A stretch of 64,000 nt of DNA from Lewinellaceae bacterium (lineage in GTDB: Bacteria > Bacteroidota > Bacteroidia > Chitinophagales > Saprospiraceae). A program made the translations under genes and the position numbers. Position 1 is the stretch's first letter, and each line of letters begins with the position of its first letter. The DNA is taken from NCBI GenBank assembly GCA_020636075.1, contig JACJYO010000002.1, positions 124,001 to 188,000 of the forward strand, in the 5' to 3' direction. A model generated the notes under the pieces. It was not told the origin of the DNA. It was given only the letters and a program-made list of their open reading frames with translations, and searched no databases. Positions 35,744-44,767 of this stretch are shown here, piece by piece.

Positions 35744-37072
35744 ATGAACCTGGAACAAGCATTCGAAACTTTTCTTCAGGAGAATCAACTGATTGCCCCG
35801 ACCGACAGGATTTTGGTTGCGGTAAGCGGTGGCGTAGATTCGATGGTACTGGCGCATTTGGTCCGGCAAAGTAACCAGAAATTTGGCATTGCACATTGCA
35901 ACTTTCGCCTGCGCGGCGCAGCCTCCGATGCGGACGAACAATTTGTACGAGACCTGGCAAATGCCTGGGAGGTACCGGTTTACATACACCATTTCGACAC
36001 GAAGAAGTATGCTGAGGAAAACGGTATATCGGTGCAAATGGCTGCCCGGGAACTGCGCTACACCTGGTTTGAAATCATTCGGGAGTCTGCGGATTTTACG
36101 CACATTGCCACCGGCCACAATCTTAACGATAGCGTTGAAACCTGCCTGTTGAATTTAATGCGCGGTACCGGCATTACGGGTTTGGGAGGAATCCCGGTGC
36201 AGAATGGACATGTTATCCGGCCCCTGCTCTTCGCAACCCGGGAAGCTATCCTGGCCTATGCACACGAAAAAAATATCCAGTGGCGGGAAGACAGCAGCAA
36301 CGCCAAAGACGACTATACCCGCAATGCAATCCGCCGGCATGTGTTGCCGAAACTTACGGACCTCAATCCAGCCTTCCTGACCGCGGCGTCAACTACAATG
36401 CGGCATTTGCGGGATGCCGATAAAAACCTTCAGTTTTTACTTAGCAATTTTATTGGCACCCCCGACGCGAATGGCGTATTTCATTTACCCAAATCCAAAC
36501 TTGCCACGTTGCCGGCGTTGCAAAGTGCGTTGTTTGATTTTCTCCAGCCTTTGGAATTTACAGCCGATCAGGTGCAACAAGTTGTCGAGTGTTGGGGTCA
36601 GACGGGTACGGAGTGGCAAAGCACCTCCGGATACCGGTTGATCATGGACCGGGATGAAATTTTGTTGACAAATGTTGACCGAAAGGCCGCAATGCTTACT
36701 ATTTCAAAAGACGATTTGATGGTTCGCATGCCGGATGGTGGCAGCCTGGTGATTATGCATCTGCCGTCTGTGACGGAATTTCCCGATGACCCCAAAACAA
36801 TTATGGCAGATAGCACTGCATTGCGCTTTCCACTACATTTGCGGCGCTGGGAACCCGGCGATACTTTTCAACCGTTGGGTATGGGTGGAAACCGGCAAAA
36901 ATTGCAGGACTTTTTTACCAATCAAAAGTTGTCCAAACTGGAAAAGGAACAAGCCTGGATATTGGCAGACGACGAAGGCCGGATTGTTTGGATCGTGGGT
37001 ATGCGTTTGGACGAACGGTTTAAAATTACAGCCTCAACGGATGCTTATTTAAAAATCAGTTGGGTGACATAA
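35744..37072 (+). CDS. tilS: tRNA(Ile)-lysidine synthase
   Basis: The 442-residue protein carries the N-type ATP-pyrophosphatase loop SGGVDS at residues 28-33. GIAHCNFRLRGAASDADEQF and IATGHNLNDSVETCLLNLMRG, typical of TilS, follow. A C-terminal substrate-binding domain contains RRWEPGDTFQPLGM and KLQDFFTNQK. It attaches lysine to C34 of the AUA-decoding tRNA-Ile, an essential step in decoding. It is divergent from the DUF5686 gene, and the LTA-synthase-like gene follows 14 bases after its stop. Confidence 0.95.
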   Translation: MNLEQAFETFLQENQLIAPTDRILVAVSGGVDSMVLAHLVRQSNQKFGIAHCNFRLRGAASDADEQFVRDLANAWEVPVYIHHFDTKKYAEENGISVQMAARELRYTWFEIIRESADFTHIATGHNLNDSVETCLLNLMRGTGITGLGGIPVQNGHVIRPLLFATREAILAYAHEKNIQWREDSSNAKDDYTRNAIRRHVLPKLTDLNPAFLTAASTTMRHLRDADKNLQFLLSNFIGTPDANGVFHLPKSKLATLPALQSALFDFLQPLEFTADQVQQVVECWGQTGTEWQSTSGYRLIMDRDEILLTNVDRKAAMLTISKDDLMVRMPDGGSLVIMHLPSVTEFPDDPKTIMADSTALRFPLHLRRWEPGDTFQPLGMGGNRQKLQDFFTNQKLSKLEKEQAWILADDEGRIVWIVGMRLDERFKITASTDAYLKISWVT

Positions 37073-37086
37073 ATACACAGGTTAAC

Positions 37087-38964
37087 ATGCATTTCCTAAC
37101 CTATGCATACCAACCCTGGCGTTTTGCATTACGCCTGTTGGGGTTTTGGTTATTGTTTTTTGCTTTTTTTCGAATTTGGTTTATACTCTGGCTCCATGCC
37201 GAATGGACCCTTGATCAAAAACCCTGGACCGCCCTTTGGCAAGGATTGCCCCTTGACCTGAGTTTTGCCGGTTATTTATTGGCAGTGCCCATTGGCCTTT
37301 GGCTGATTGGATCCGTGCTGAATGTTTCGGCGCAACAATTTTGCATTCGTATAAATCACGGATTTAACCTGGGACTACTGATCATCCTGGTATTCCTGTT
37401 TGGCGCCAATATTTTCATTTACGAGGAGTGGCATACCCCGTTGAACAACCGCGCATTGGAATACTTCAAAACGCCAGGCGCCATGCTCGACTCTATGTCG
37501 TTTGCCTTTAAAATGGGCAGTATTGTGGCCTACCTTGGGCTCACCTGGATTTGGTGGCGTATTTACAAGTATATCATTGGAAAGATGATATTTCCTCCAG
37601 CACCATCGTACTTAAATCTTGTCTGGCTGCCTGTTTTTAGTGGGCTCTTGCTCCTTACCATTCGGGGTGGTGTAGGCAAAATGCCGATCAATGAAAGCGC
37701 CGTTTATTATTCTTCTTACCCTTTTAATAACCACGTAGCTACGAATGCTGCCTGGCACACGATCCACAGTTTCATCGAAACGCGGTCTACTGTAAATCAT
37801 TATCGGTATTTTGATGATGAATCGGCCCGGGCAAAGACAGCCAAACTTCTTCAACACCTAAAACCTGAAACTTCAGACGAATCCTGGTTGCAAACCAATC
37901 CCGAACGACCGCCAAACGTGGTCTTCATTCTCATGGAAAGCATGACGGCCCAGTTAATTGAAGAACTTCACGGTGAAAAAGGCATTTGCCCGAACCTGAG
38001 CAGACTTGCCAGCGAAGGGATACTCTTTGAACGGGTTTACAGCAGCGGATACCGCACGGATCAGGGGCTGGTGGCAGTGCTTGGCGGATTCCCGGCACAA
38101 CCGGACCAGTCGGTCGTGCTTTTGGAAGACAAAGCGGCAAAGTTGCCTTCGGTACCAAAAACGTTGAAAACAAACGGCTATTCCACCGCCTTTTTTTATG
38201 GTGGCCAGCTCACCTTTGCTAATATTGGTGTTTGGTTGCGCAACCAGCAGTTTGAAACGGTAATATCTGGAGACGATTTTAAAAAATCGGCGCGCACACA
38301 GCGTTGGGGAGCCGACGACAAAAAATTGTTTGAAAAAACAACAGATGTGCTGAATACGGTAAAACAGCCCTTTTTTGCAACCGCACTCACACTCAGCCTG
38401 CATACGCCTTACGATGTGCCTGGAAGTGGCGATTTGACGGGAAAACCCGAACGCGAAAAGTTTTTAAACTGCGCCGTTTTTGCCGATGCGGCTATTGGGC
38501 AGTTTTTTGAACAGGCATCAAAACAACCCTGGTTCGATAACACGCTTTTTGTTTTGGTAGCCGATCACGGGCATGCACAACCAAATGGCATTTGGATGGA
38601 TCATCCCCGGGCCAGGCAGGTTCCACTAATTATAACGGGGCCATTGATTGACCCTGCCTGGCGTGGCCGGCGGATCGAGAAATTGGGCAATCATCACGAT
38701 ATTCCCGCTACAATTTTGAGCGCCTTGGGCATTTCAGCAGACGATTTTCACTGGAGTAAAAACCTGTGCGCTACTGAATCCCGTGATTTTGCCTACTACT
38801 CCAATGAAAACGGACTCGGCTGGATCAGCCCTGCCGGACCGGGTTTTTTCGATTTTTCTAAAAGAACCTGGCAAAACTTGACGGGACCGGGTCCTGATTC
38901 CACTCAACAACAAACGGCAAAGGCGTATTTGCAAACACTGTACAATGATTTTTTGGGATTATAA
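37087..38964 (+). CDS. LTA-synthase/sulfatase-superfamily membrane phosphotransferase
   Basis: The 625-residue protein has five N-terminal membrane segments (about 15-210). An extracytoplasmic alkaline-phosphatase-superfamily domain follows. VVFILMESMTAQ holds the probable Thr nucleophile. SSGYRTDQGLVAVLGG, HTPYDVPG and LVADHGHAQP hold the metal ligands. LTA synthases and phosphoglycerol or phosphoethanolamine transferases share this plan. Since Bacteroidota make no lipoteichoic acid, a transferase acting on membrane glycans or lipids is inferred. I chose the ATG at 37087 over a TTG at 37060 that overlaps tilS. It is probably co-transcribed with tilS. Confidence 0.85.
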   Translation: MHFLTYAYQPWRFALRLLGFWLLFFAFFRIWFILWLHAEWTLDQKPWTALWQGLPLDLSFAGYLLAVPIGLWLIGSVLNVSAQQFCIRINHGFNLGLLIILVFLFGANIFIYEEWHTPLNNRALEYFKTPGAMLDSMSFAFKMGSIVAYLGLTWIWWRIYKYIIGKMIFPPAPSYLNLVWLPVFSGLLLLTIRGGVGKMPINESAVYYSSYPFNNHVATNAAWHTIHSFIETRSTVNHYRYFDDESARAKTAKLLQHLKPETSDESWLQTNPERPPNVVFILMESMTAQLIEELHGEKGICPNLSRLASEGILFERVYSSGYRTDQGLVAVLGGFPAQPDQSVVLLEDKAAKLPSVPKTLKTNGYSTAFFYGGQLTFANIGVWLRNQQFETVISGDDFKKSARTQRWGADDKKLFEKTTDVLNTVKQPFFATALTLSLHTPYDVPGSGDLTGKPEREKFLNCAVFADAAIGQFFEQASKQPWFDNTLFVLVADHGHAQPNGIWMDHPRARQVPLIITGPLIDPAWRGRRIEKLGNHHDIPATILSALGISADDFHWSKNLCATESRDFAYYSNENGLGWISPAGPGFFDFSKRTWQNLTGPGPDSTQQQTAKAYLQTLYNDFLGL

Positions 38965-39005
38965 GCGGCCCATCTGGTTTTACATTTGAAGTGCTGTTCT
39001 TTTCC

Positions 39006-39013
39006 TACTTTTG
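39006..39013 (+). promoter_or_regulatory. Bacteroidota promoter (TTTG-N17-TACTTTTG) for the esterase pair
   Basis: The exact -7 box TACTTTTG is preceded by TTTG at 38985-38988 with 17 bases between. This is the best two-part match seen on the plus strand. The predicted start leaves a leader of about 28 bases to the ATG at 39045 and rules out the upstream GTG at 38991 as the start. Confidence 0.6.
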
Positions 39014-39044
39014 CGCCCATTGTTTCAGCTTTTTCAATGTCAAA

Positions 39045-39776
39045 ATGAATCGAGAAATCCACCAATGGGTTAGCCCCCGCCTGAATAAAAACATGGAAAT
39101 CGCCATGTACGGCCATTATGGCTTCGCGCTGTTGTTACTCCCTACCGCAGCAGCGGACTTTTTGGAGTACGAGCGTTTTCACCTGATCTCCGTTCTCGAG
39201 CCGCACATCAATGCCGGTAAGGTGAAAGTTTTTTCCATCAACAGCATCAACTCGGAAGCCTGGCTCAACAACAAAATGAACCCACGGCACAAAGCCATCC
39301 GGCACCAGCAGTTCAACGGCTATGTGGAAAATGAAGTGGTGCCATTTATAAAAATGCATACCAGCGGGGATACGCCAATCATTACCTGTGGCGCATCGCT
39401 TGGTGCACTGCATGCTGCCAATATGTGTTTCAGAAGACCCGATCTGTTCGACGGCACCATTGCTATGTCCGGTGTATATGACCTCACTACGTACACCAAG
39501 GGCTATTATGACGAGGATGTTTACTTTAATTCACCTTGCCACTACCTGCCCAATATGAATGACGAGTACAATTTGCCGCGCCTGCAGCGGATGCAGCACA
39601 TCCATATTTTGTCCGGTTCCGGTGATTATGAAGATCCGGATGCTTCAAGACGCTTGTCGGGTATACTTTCTTCAAAAGGCATTCCGCATGAACTGGATAT
39701 CTGGGGTGGTGATATGCGGCACGACTGGCCAACCTGGCGGGCGATGTTGCCGTATTACGTAGAATCCAGATTTTAA
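39045..39776 (+). CDS. Esterase family alpha/beta hydrolase (cytoplasmic)
   Basis: The 243-residue protein has no signal peptide. It has the esterase-D/antigen-85-like alpha/beta fold with the nucleophile elbow CGASLGALHA, an FRRPDLFDGTIAMSG segment, and acid and His positions in SGSGDYEDP and GGDMRHDWPTW. The natural ester substrate is unknown. The next esterase gene begins three bases after its stop, so the two form a pair under one promoter, one cytoplasmic and one exported. Confidence 0.82.
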   Translation: MNREIHQWVSPRLNKNMEIAMYGHYGFALLLLPTAAADFLEYERFHLISVLEPHINAGKVKVFSINSINSEAWLNNKMNPRHKAIRHQQFNGYVENEVVPFIKMHTSGDTPIITCGASLGALHAANMCFRRPDLFDGTIAMSGVYDLTTYTKGYYDEDVYFNSPCHYLPNMNDEYNLPRLQRMQHIHILSGSGDYEDPDASRRLSGILSSKGIPHELDIWGGDMRHDWPTWRAMLPYYVESRF

Positions 39777-39779
39777 GGT

Positions 39780-40595
39780 ATGCTGAAAGTACTCCTTACG
39801 TTTGTTTCGATTGCCCTGACTTCAAGCGCATTGAGCGCAGGGCAAGTCGACACAATGCGCATTTTCAGTACCTCCATGCAAAAAGATATTGGTTGCCTGG
39901 TGGTCAGGCCAGATAGTTATTCCGATACGGCGGAGTCCTATCCGGTGGTGTATCTTTTGCATGGTTATAGTGGAAATTTTACCGGTTGGGTAAAGGAAGC
40001 GCCACAGCTGCTACAGCTTGTTGATTTGTATCAAATCCTGATCGTTTGCCCGGATGGCGGGTATGATAGCTGGTACCTGGATAGCCCGGCAGACTCCACA
40101 GTGCGATATGAAACGCACATTGTTCGGGAGGTGATTTCGTACATCGATTCAAATTATAACACGCGTAGAGCACGTACAGGTCGGGCAATAGCCGGATTGA
40201 GCATGGGGGGCCACGGCGCATTGTATCTCGCCGCCAGGAACCCGGAAGTTTTTGGAGCAGCTGGCAGTATGGCAGGCGGGCTTGATTTGCGCCCGTTCCC
40301 AAAAAATTGGAATATGAAACGGGTCTTGGGGGATTTTGAAACCTACCGCGAAAATTGGGAGCAACATTCGGTTGTAAACCTGGTCCCCAAATTCAAAACG
40401 GCGGACATTAAATTGATCATCGATTGCGGCACTTCCGACTTTTTCCTGGAGGTTAACCGGGATATGCACAAACGCTTACTAGAGGCCGGGATACCGCATG
40501 AATACACCGAACGCCCGGGCGGTCATACCGGAAGTTATTGGGGGAGCGCTGTGGACTATCAATTGCTGTTTTTCAGCAAAGCGTTCCAGAATTAG
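39780..40595 (+). CDS. Esterase family alpha/beta hydrolase (secreted)
   Basis: The 271-residue protein has a signal peptide (MLKVLLTFVSIALTSSALSA). The esterase fold shows LLHGYSGN for the oxyanion region, GLSMGGHGALY with the Ser nucleophile, CGTSDFF with the Asp, and GGHTGSYW with the His. It resembles S-formylglutathione hydrolase/antigen-85-like esterases and probably acts in the periplasm or outside the cell on an unknown ester. It follows its cytoplasmic relative by three bases and is convergent with the oxidoreductase gene, with stops three bases apart. Confidence 0.85.
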   Translation: MLKVLLTFVSIALTSSALSAGQVDTMRIFSTSMQKDIGCLVVRPDSYSDTAESYPVVYLLHGYSGNFTGWVKEAPQLLQLVDLYQILIVCPDGGYDSWYLDSPADSTVRYETHIVREVISYIDSNYNTRRARTGRAIAGLSMGGHGALYLAARNPEVFGAAGSMAGGLDLRPFPKNWNMKRVLGDFETYRENWEQHSVVNLVPKFKTADIKLIIDCGTSDFFLEVNRDMHKRLLEAGIPHEYTERPGGHTGSYWGSAVDYQLLFFSKAFQN

Positions 40596-40598
40596 ATC

Positions 40599-41630
40599 TC
40601 AGGAATAGAATCGCCGGATATCCACCTCCTTGTCCAGTGGCTTTCCTTCCAGTAAATGGTCGGCCAAATGGGATGCCCAAAAGGGCGCCAGCAAGCCGCC
40701 CTTGGTACCCAATCCATTAAAAATATAAATTTGGGGATGCACAGGACTGGCGCCTAAAAATGGTCGCCGGTCTTTTACGGTCGGCCGGATAGCGCCGTGG
40801 CGTTTTTTTACCTTCCATGGCACATCCACCATATCTGCCAGGCGCTGTTCGAGGAAACGCTGCTCGGCCTCCGTGGGGCCATTGTCTTCGAAGGTCCAAT
40901 TGAAGGAAGCTCCAGCCCAGAAAAGCCCGGCGCCCAGCGGGACCAGGGTGAGCGTTTTTTTTAGCATTTGATCTACGGCTATTGCATCGGGGTGATCCAA
41001 TTCCAGCAATATCGCTTCACCTTTGGATAATTGCCAGGGCAGGTTTGGGAACAACTGGTTTTCAATTGCCCGGTACCCTTCACAGAAAATGATAAAATCA
41101 AACTGCGCAGTCATTTTTATCGCCTCGTCCGGCCCAATCCGTTCCGACCGATGGAAACCTTCCGACCTGGCCAATCCATTGAATTTTTCCAACAAAACAG
41201 GGAAATTAACCCGGGCAGCATTTTTAGTTATGCCAAAATGTAGCCCGGGCGGCAGCATCCCGGCCCAACTGCCGGCAGACGGACTTTCCGCCATCACCTG
41301 ATCATAGCCCGGAGTGCTCAACCGAGCAGCCCAGTCATTGATCTCCCGGGGCGTTTCCAGCAATCGTAAAATCGGAATATCGCGCCAGATTGATGTGCCC
41401 CAGGCAAGTTCCATTTGATGGTACACGTTTTTGGCAAAGGGATAACAATCATCGAAGCGCCAGGACTTAACGAAGCGTTTGCCTGTGACCGGGTTAATGA
41501 TTCCGGCAGCAATGGAAGAGGAAGTTGTGGGAAACCCGGCATCGGCTACCTGAATCTCGATTCCGCGCCGGTGCAATGTCCACGCCAGCACTGTGCCTGC
41601 AATACCCTGACCAATAATTAAGCAACGCAT
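40599..41630 (-). CDS. FAD-dependent oxidoreductase, DAO family
   Basis: The 343-residue protein starts with a Rossmann FAD-binding motif, MRCLIIGQGIAGTVLAW, and ADAGFPTTSSSIAAGIINP. The C-terminal KDRRPFLGASP and IYIFNGLGTKGGLLAPFWA are typical of D-amino-acid-oxidase-like flavoproteins such as ThiO or MnmC. Without a thi or mnm neighbour the amine substrate cannot be named. Its ATG shares one base with the stop of the gene before it (TAATG), so translation is coupled to the proline-rich protein. Confidence 0.85.
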   Translation of the reverse strand: MRCLIIGQGIAGTVLAWTLHRRGIEIQVADAGFPTTSSSIAAGIINPVTGKRFVKSWRFDDCYPFAKNVYHQMELAWGTSIWRDIPILRLLETPREINDWAARLSTPGYDQVMAESPSAGSWAGMLPPGLHFGITKNAARVNFPVLLEKFNGLARSEGFHRSERIGPDEAIKMTAQFDFIIFCEGYRAIENQLFPNLPWQLSKGEAILLELDHPDAIAVDQMLKKTLTLVPLGAGLFWAGASFNWTFEDNGPTEAEQRFLEQRLADMVDVPWKVKKRHGAIRPTVKDRRPFLGASPVHPQIYIFNGLGTKGGLLAPFWASHLADHLLEGKPLDKEVDIRRFYS

Positions 41631-42331
41631 TAAGTATACCTGCGACGGACCAGCTTGACAAATTTTTTGGCTGTTTCGAGCCGCTTTTTATCCGTCCAGC
41701 GGTACCGCATAACACAATGTTCCAGCAGGTATTTTCTTGCCTGATCCATTGAATCAAACCCGTTCAGGATACCGATGCTGTTTTCAAACGCCTTGCTGTC
41801 GTCTCCGAAAAGTTCACGCGTAAGCAGGAGTTTGTCGTTCAATCCAATGGCTTTGAGCAAATCCGGGATGGGTTGATTGGACAATTTTTCGGAAAGTTCC
41901 GTCGCTTCTTTGTGCTCAAAAAGCGCTTCAGCCTCCGGTGGGATGGCGGGAAAACTTATCGGCGAGGAAGTGGGCGCCTTGGGCGTAACCGTCGGCAAGG
42001 GCTCCTCACTTTTTACAGGTTCTACAACAACTGGCGGTGGCGGTGGCGCAGGGGCAGGTTTATCTTCGGGCTCTGCGGCTGCAGGTTTCGCAGAGACAGG
42101 TGGTTGTGCGGCAACTGGTGCTGGTGGTTCATTTACAGGTTCCTTTACAGAAGCAGGTTTGGACATTGATTCGGTGTTTCCTGCATCGGAAAGCAAAGCA
42201 TCGTATAAGTCCCGGACATAAGCCAACATGATGTCTATATCGAGCCGTACGATATTCTCCGGGTCTTTGCTCATGCGCGCGTATTCACGGTTCAGTTTGT
42301 CTAGGAAAATTTTTGTTTTCAGTAAGTCCAT
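41630..42331 (-). CDS. Conserved Bacteroidota protein with Pro-rich linker, function unknown
   Basis: The protein is 233 residues. A helical N-terminal part (about 1-48; IDIMLAYVRDLYDALL) is followed by a low-complexity Pro/Ala/Glu linker of about 95 residues. A C-terminal helical domain (about 155-233) holds AIGLNDKLLLTRELFGDD, FENSIGILN and a final KFVKLVRRRY. I recognise the C-terminal domain from other Bacteroidota proteins, but it has no known role. There is no signal peptide. Its TAA overlaps the ATG of the DAO-type oxidoreductase by one base. Confidence 0.75.
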   Translation of the reverse strand: MDLLKTKIFLDKLNREYARMSKDPENIVRLDIDIMLAYVRDLYDALLSDAGNTESMSKPASVKEPVNEPPAPVAAQPPVSAKPAAAEPEDKPAPAPPPPPVVVEPVKSEEPLPTVTPKAPTSSPISFPAIPPEAEALFEHKEATELSEKLSNQPIPDLLKAIGLNDKLLLTRELFGDDSKAFENSIGILNGFDSMDQARKYLLEHCVMRYRWTDKKRLETAKKFVKLVRRRYT

Positions 42332-42548
42332 GTGTAGTAGAATATTAAATCATGAAGGCGGTAGAATAAAATAAATGGAGGGCAACCTCAATCTATCGGC
42401 GAATTTCAAAAAATACGTTGAACATTCAGCAATAGCATTTAAAAAATTGCATTTTCGCCACCGGATATTTTGCCTCGCTCAAAAGCCTGATGAAAACAGG
42501 CCTTGTGAATCCGGAGCCGTTTTTTCCTGTATTTAACAATCCAAACCA

Positions 42549-43133
42549 ATGTTTCTCGAACCGCACTTTAAAGGTAAACGAACCGGATGGATCGAAGTGA
42601 TCTGTGGTTGCATGTTTTCCGGAAAGACGGAGGAATTGATTCGTCGCCTTAAACGGGCAACAATCGCTCAGCTCAAGGTTGAAGTGTTTAAACCCAAACT
42701 GGACACGCGCTACGACAAAACCAATATTGTTTCACACGACACCAGTTCGGTGCTGGCCACTCCTGTCGGCGATTCATCCAAATTGTTGGAAATCAGTTCT
42801 GAAACGTCTGTAGTTGGGGTAGACGAGGCGCAGTTTTTTGATTCCGATCTGCCCGATATATGCCAGGAATTGGCGCAGCGCGGCGTTCGGGTTGTCGTCG
42901 CCGGACTGGATATGGATTTTCGGGGTAAACCCTTCGGCCCAATGCCGGCATTGTTGGCGATAGCAGAATACGTTACCAAAGTACATGCAATATGTGTGCA
43001 TTGTGGCAATCTGGCCACGCATTCCTACCGGCTTGCCACCGGTGATGAAGTGGTGCTGCTGGGTGAAAAAGAGCAATACGAACCGCGTTGCCGCTCCTGC
43101 TACATTAAAGGCAATATTTTGCGACTCAAATAA
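42549..43133 (+). CDS. tdk: Thymidine kinase
   Basis: The 194-residue protein shows the type-II thymidine kinase plan: P-loop ICGCMFSGKTEELIRRLKR at about 18-36, the catalytic VGVDEAQFF, VVVAGLDMDFRGKPFG, and a zinc site from CVHCG and CRSC. It phosphorylates thymidine to dTMP for salvage. It stands 60 bases upstream of purH, which has its own promoter. Its upstream 217 bases hold a TATTTTG near-match to the -7 box and nothing else I can name. Confidence 0.94.
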   Translation: MFLEPHFKGKRTGWIEVICGCMFSGKTEELIRRLKRATIAQLKVEVFKPKLDTRYDKTNIVSHDTSSVLATPVGDSSKLLEISSETSVVGVDEAQFFDSDLPDICQELAQRGVRVVVAGLDMDFRGKPFGPMPALLAIAEYVTKVHAICVHCGNLATHSYRLATGDEVVLLGEKEQYEPRCRSCYIKGNILRLK

Positions 43134-43166
43134 CAACCCGCGTTGTTGGTTCCGGGATGCGTGTTG

Positions 43167-43174
43167 TACTTTTG
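43167..43174 (+). promoter_or_regulatory. Bacteroidota -7 box (TACTTTTG) for purH
   Basis: The exact TAnnTTTG match has TTGG 18 bases upstream as a -33-like element. The purH ATG at 43193 follows with a leader of only about 15 bases. The box lies inside the longer reading frame starting at 43157 and rules out that start. Confidence 0.6.
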
Positions 43175-43192
43175 CGGCCTCAATACAAATCC

Positions 43193-44743
43193 ATGGCAAA
43201 ATCTTCTACACCGGCTTCCGGAAGCCGGAAAATTCGTTCCGCACTCATTTCAGTATATTCCAAAGACGGGCTCGAGCCAATTATTCGTCAACTGCACGAA
43301 CTCAATGTGGTGCTGTACAGTACGGGTGGCACCCAGTCTTATATCGAAAAACTGGGCATTCCGGCTACTTCGGTAGAATCTTTGACCGGTTATCCGAGCA
43401 TTCTGGATGGTCGTGTAAAAACCCTGCACCCGGCAGTTTTTGGCGGTTTGCTGGCGCGCCGCGAGAAGGCGCACCTCGATCAATTGAAAGAATTCAATAT
43501 CCCGGAAATAGACTGCGTAATTGTGGACTTGTATCCGTTTGAAGAAACGGTCGCAACCACAAATGACCCGTCTGAAATTATCGAAAAAATTGATATCGGA
43601 GGGGTCTCACTCATTCGAGCAGCGGCAAAAAACTGGAAAGATGTATCCGTGGTTGCCTCCAGGGAGGAGTATCCGGTTTTTCTGGAAATGCTTCAGGAAC
43701 ATGAGGGGGAGATCAGTGCGTTCAATCGGCGCGAGTTGGCACGCCGGGCCTTCAAGGTAACTTCCAACTACGATATCGCGATTTTTAACTGGTTTAACGA
43801 GGGAACGACGGATATCTCTTTTAAATATTCCATTCACCGGTCAGACATCCTGCGCTATGGTGAAAATCCGCACCAGTCGGGGGTGTTTTTTGGCGATTTC
43901 GACAAGGTTTTTGACAAATTAAATGGCAAAGCGATCTCGTACAACAATCTGGTGGATATCGACGCTGCCGTACAGTTGATGCGTGAATTCCAATTAGGAA
44001 AGCCAACGTTTGCCATTCTCAAGCACACCAATGCCTGCGGTGTAGCGCGCCGGAATACCCTCATTGATGCCTGGAAAGCGGCGTTGGCTTGCGATTCCAC
44101 TTCAGCGTTTGGTGGAATTTTTATCACCAACACAACCGTTGATATTGAAACGGCTGCTGAAATTGACCAGTTGTTTTACGAAGTGCTTATTGCGCCGGAT
44201 TTTGCAGCGGATGCACTGGAGTTTCTTTCCAAGAAAAAGCAGCGTATTTTATTGAAAATTAAAACTTTTGAGATTAAGGAACGCACGTTCCGTAGTTTGC
44301 TCAATGGTGTCGTTGAACAGGATGCCGACCTGAAAACAGAGACGGAAGCCGATCTTAATGCGGTAACCAAACGCCTGCCTACGCCAAAAGAAGTAGGTGA
44401 ACTGCTATTCGCCGTAAAATGTGTTAAACACCTGAAATCCAATGCCATCGCACTGGTCAAAGAGCGCCAACTGATCGGTATGGGATGCGGGCAACCATCG
44501 CGTGTGGATGCCTTGCGCCAGGCCATTGCAAAGGCAAAATCATTTGGCTTTGATCTCAATGGCGCGGTAATGGCATCGGACGCTTTTTTTCCCTTTCCCG
44601 ATTGTGTGGAAATCGCGGCTGAAGCGGGTATTACAGCAATAATTCAACCCGGCGGATCAGTGAAAGACCAGGATAGTATCGATGCCTGTGACCAGCGTGG
44701 GCTGGCCATGGTTATGACCGGATTCCGGCATTTCCGGCATTGA
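43193..44743 (+). CDS. purH: Bifunctional AICAR transformylase / IMP cyclohydrolase
   Basis: The 516-residue protein has an N-terminal IMP cyclohydrolase/MGS-like domain (SALISVYSKDGLEPII, LYSTGGTQSYI, SILDGRVKTLHPAVFGG). The C-terminal AICAR formyltransferase domain (RYGENPHQSGVF, ILKHTNACGVA, MGCGQPSRVDALR, SDAFFPFPD) completes it. It catalyses the last two steps of purine synthesis, AICAR to IMP. I chose the ATG at 43193, which gives the usual family length. The nth gene follows 24 bases after the stop. Confidence 0.95.
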   Translation: MAKSSTPASGSRKIRSALISVYSKDGLEPIIRQLHELNVVLYSTGGTQSYIEKLGIPATSVESLTGYPSILDGRVKTLHPAVFGGLLARREKAHLDQLKEFNIPEIDCVIVDLYPFEETVATTNDPSEIIEKIDIGGVSLIRAAAKNWKDVSVVASREEYPVFLEMLQEHEGEISAFNRRELARRAFKVTSNYDIAIFNWFNEGTTDISFKYSIHRSDILRYGENPHQSGVFFGDFDKVFDKLNGKAISYNNLVDIDAAVQLMREFQLGKPTFAILKHTNACGVARRNTLIDAWKAALACDSTSAFGGIFITNTTVDIETAAEIDQLFYEVLIAPDFAADALEFLSKKKQRILLKIKTFEIKERTFRSLLNGVVEQDADLKTETEADLNAVTKRLPTPKEVGELLFAVKCVKHLKSNAIALVKERQLIGMGCGQPSRVDALRQAIAKAKSFGFDLNGAVMASDAFFPFPDCVEIAAEAGITAIIQPGGSVKDQDSIDACDQRGLAMVMTGFRHFRH

Positions 44744-44767
44744 TTTTTTCTGTAAACGAATTCTGCT

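Noticed and set aside
42332..42548. 217-base gap before tdk as a possible tRNA or regulatory RNA
   Set aside because: No cloverleaf or riboswitch-like pairing is visible; it holds only a weak promoter-like TATTTTG.
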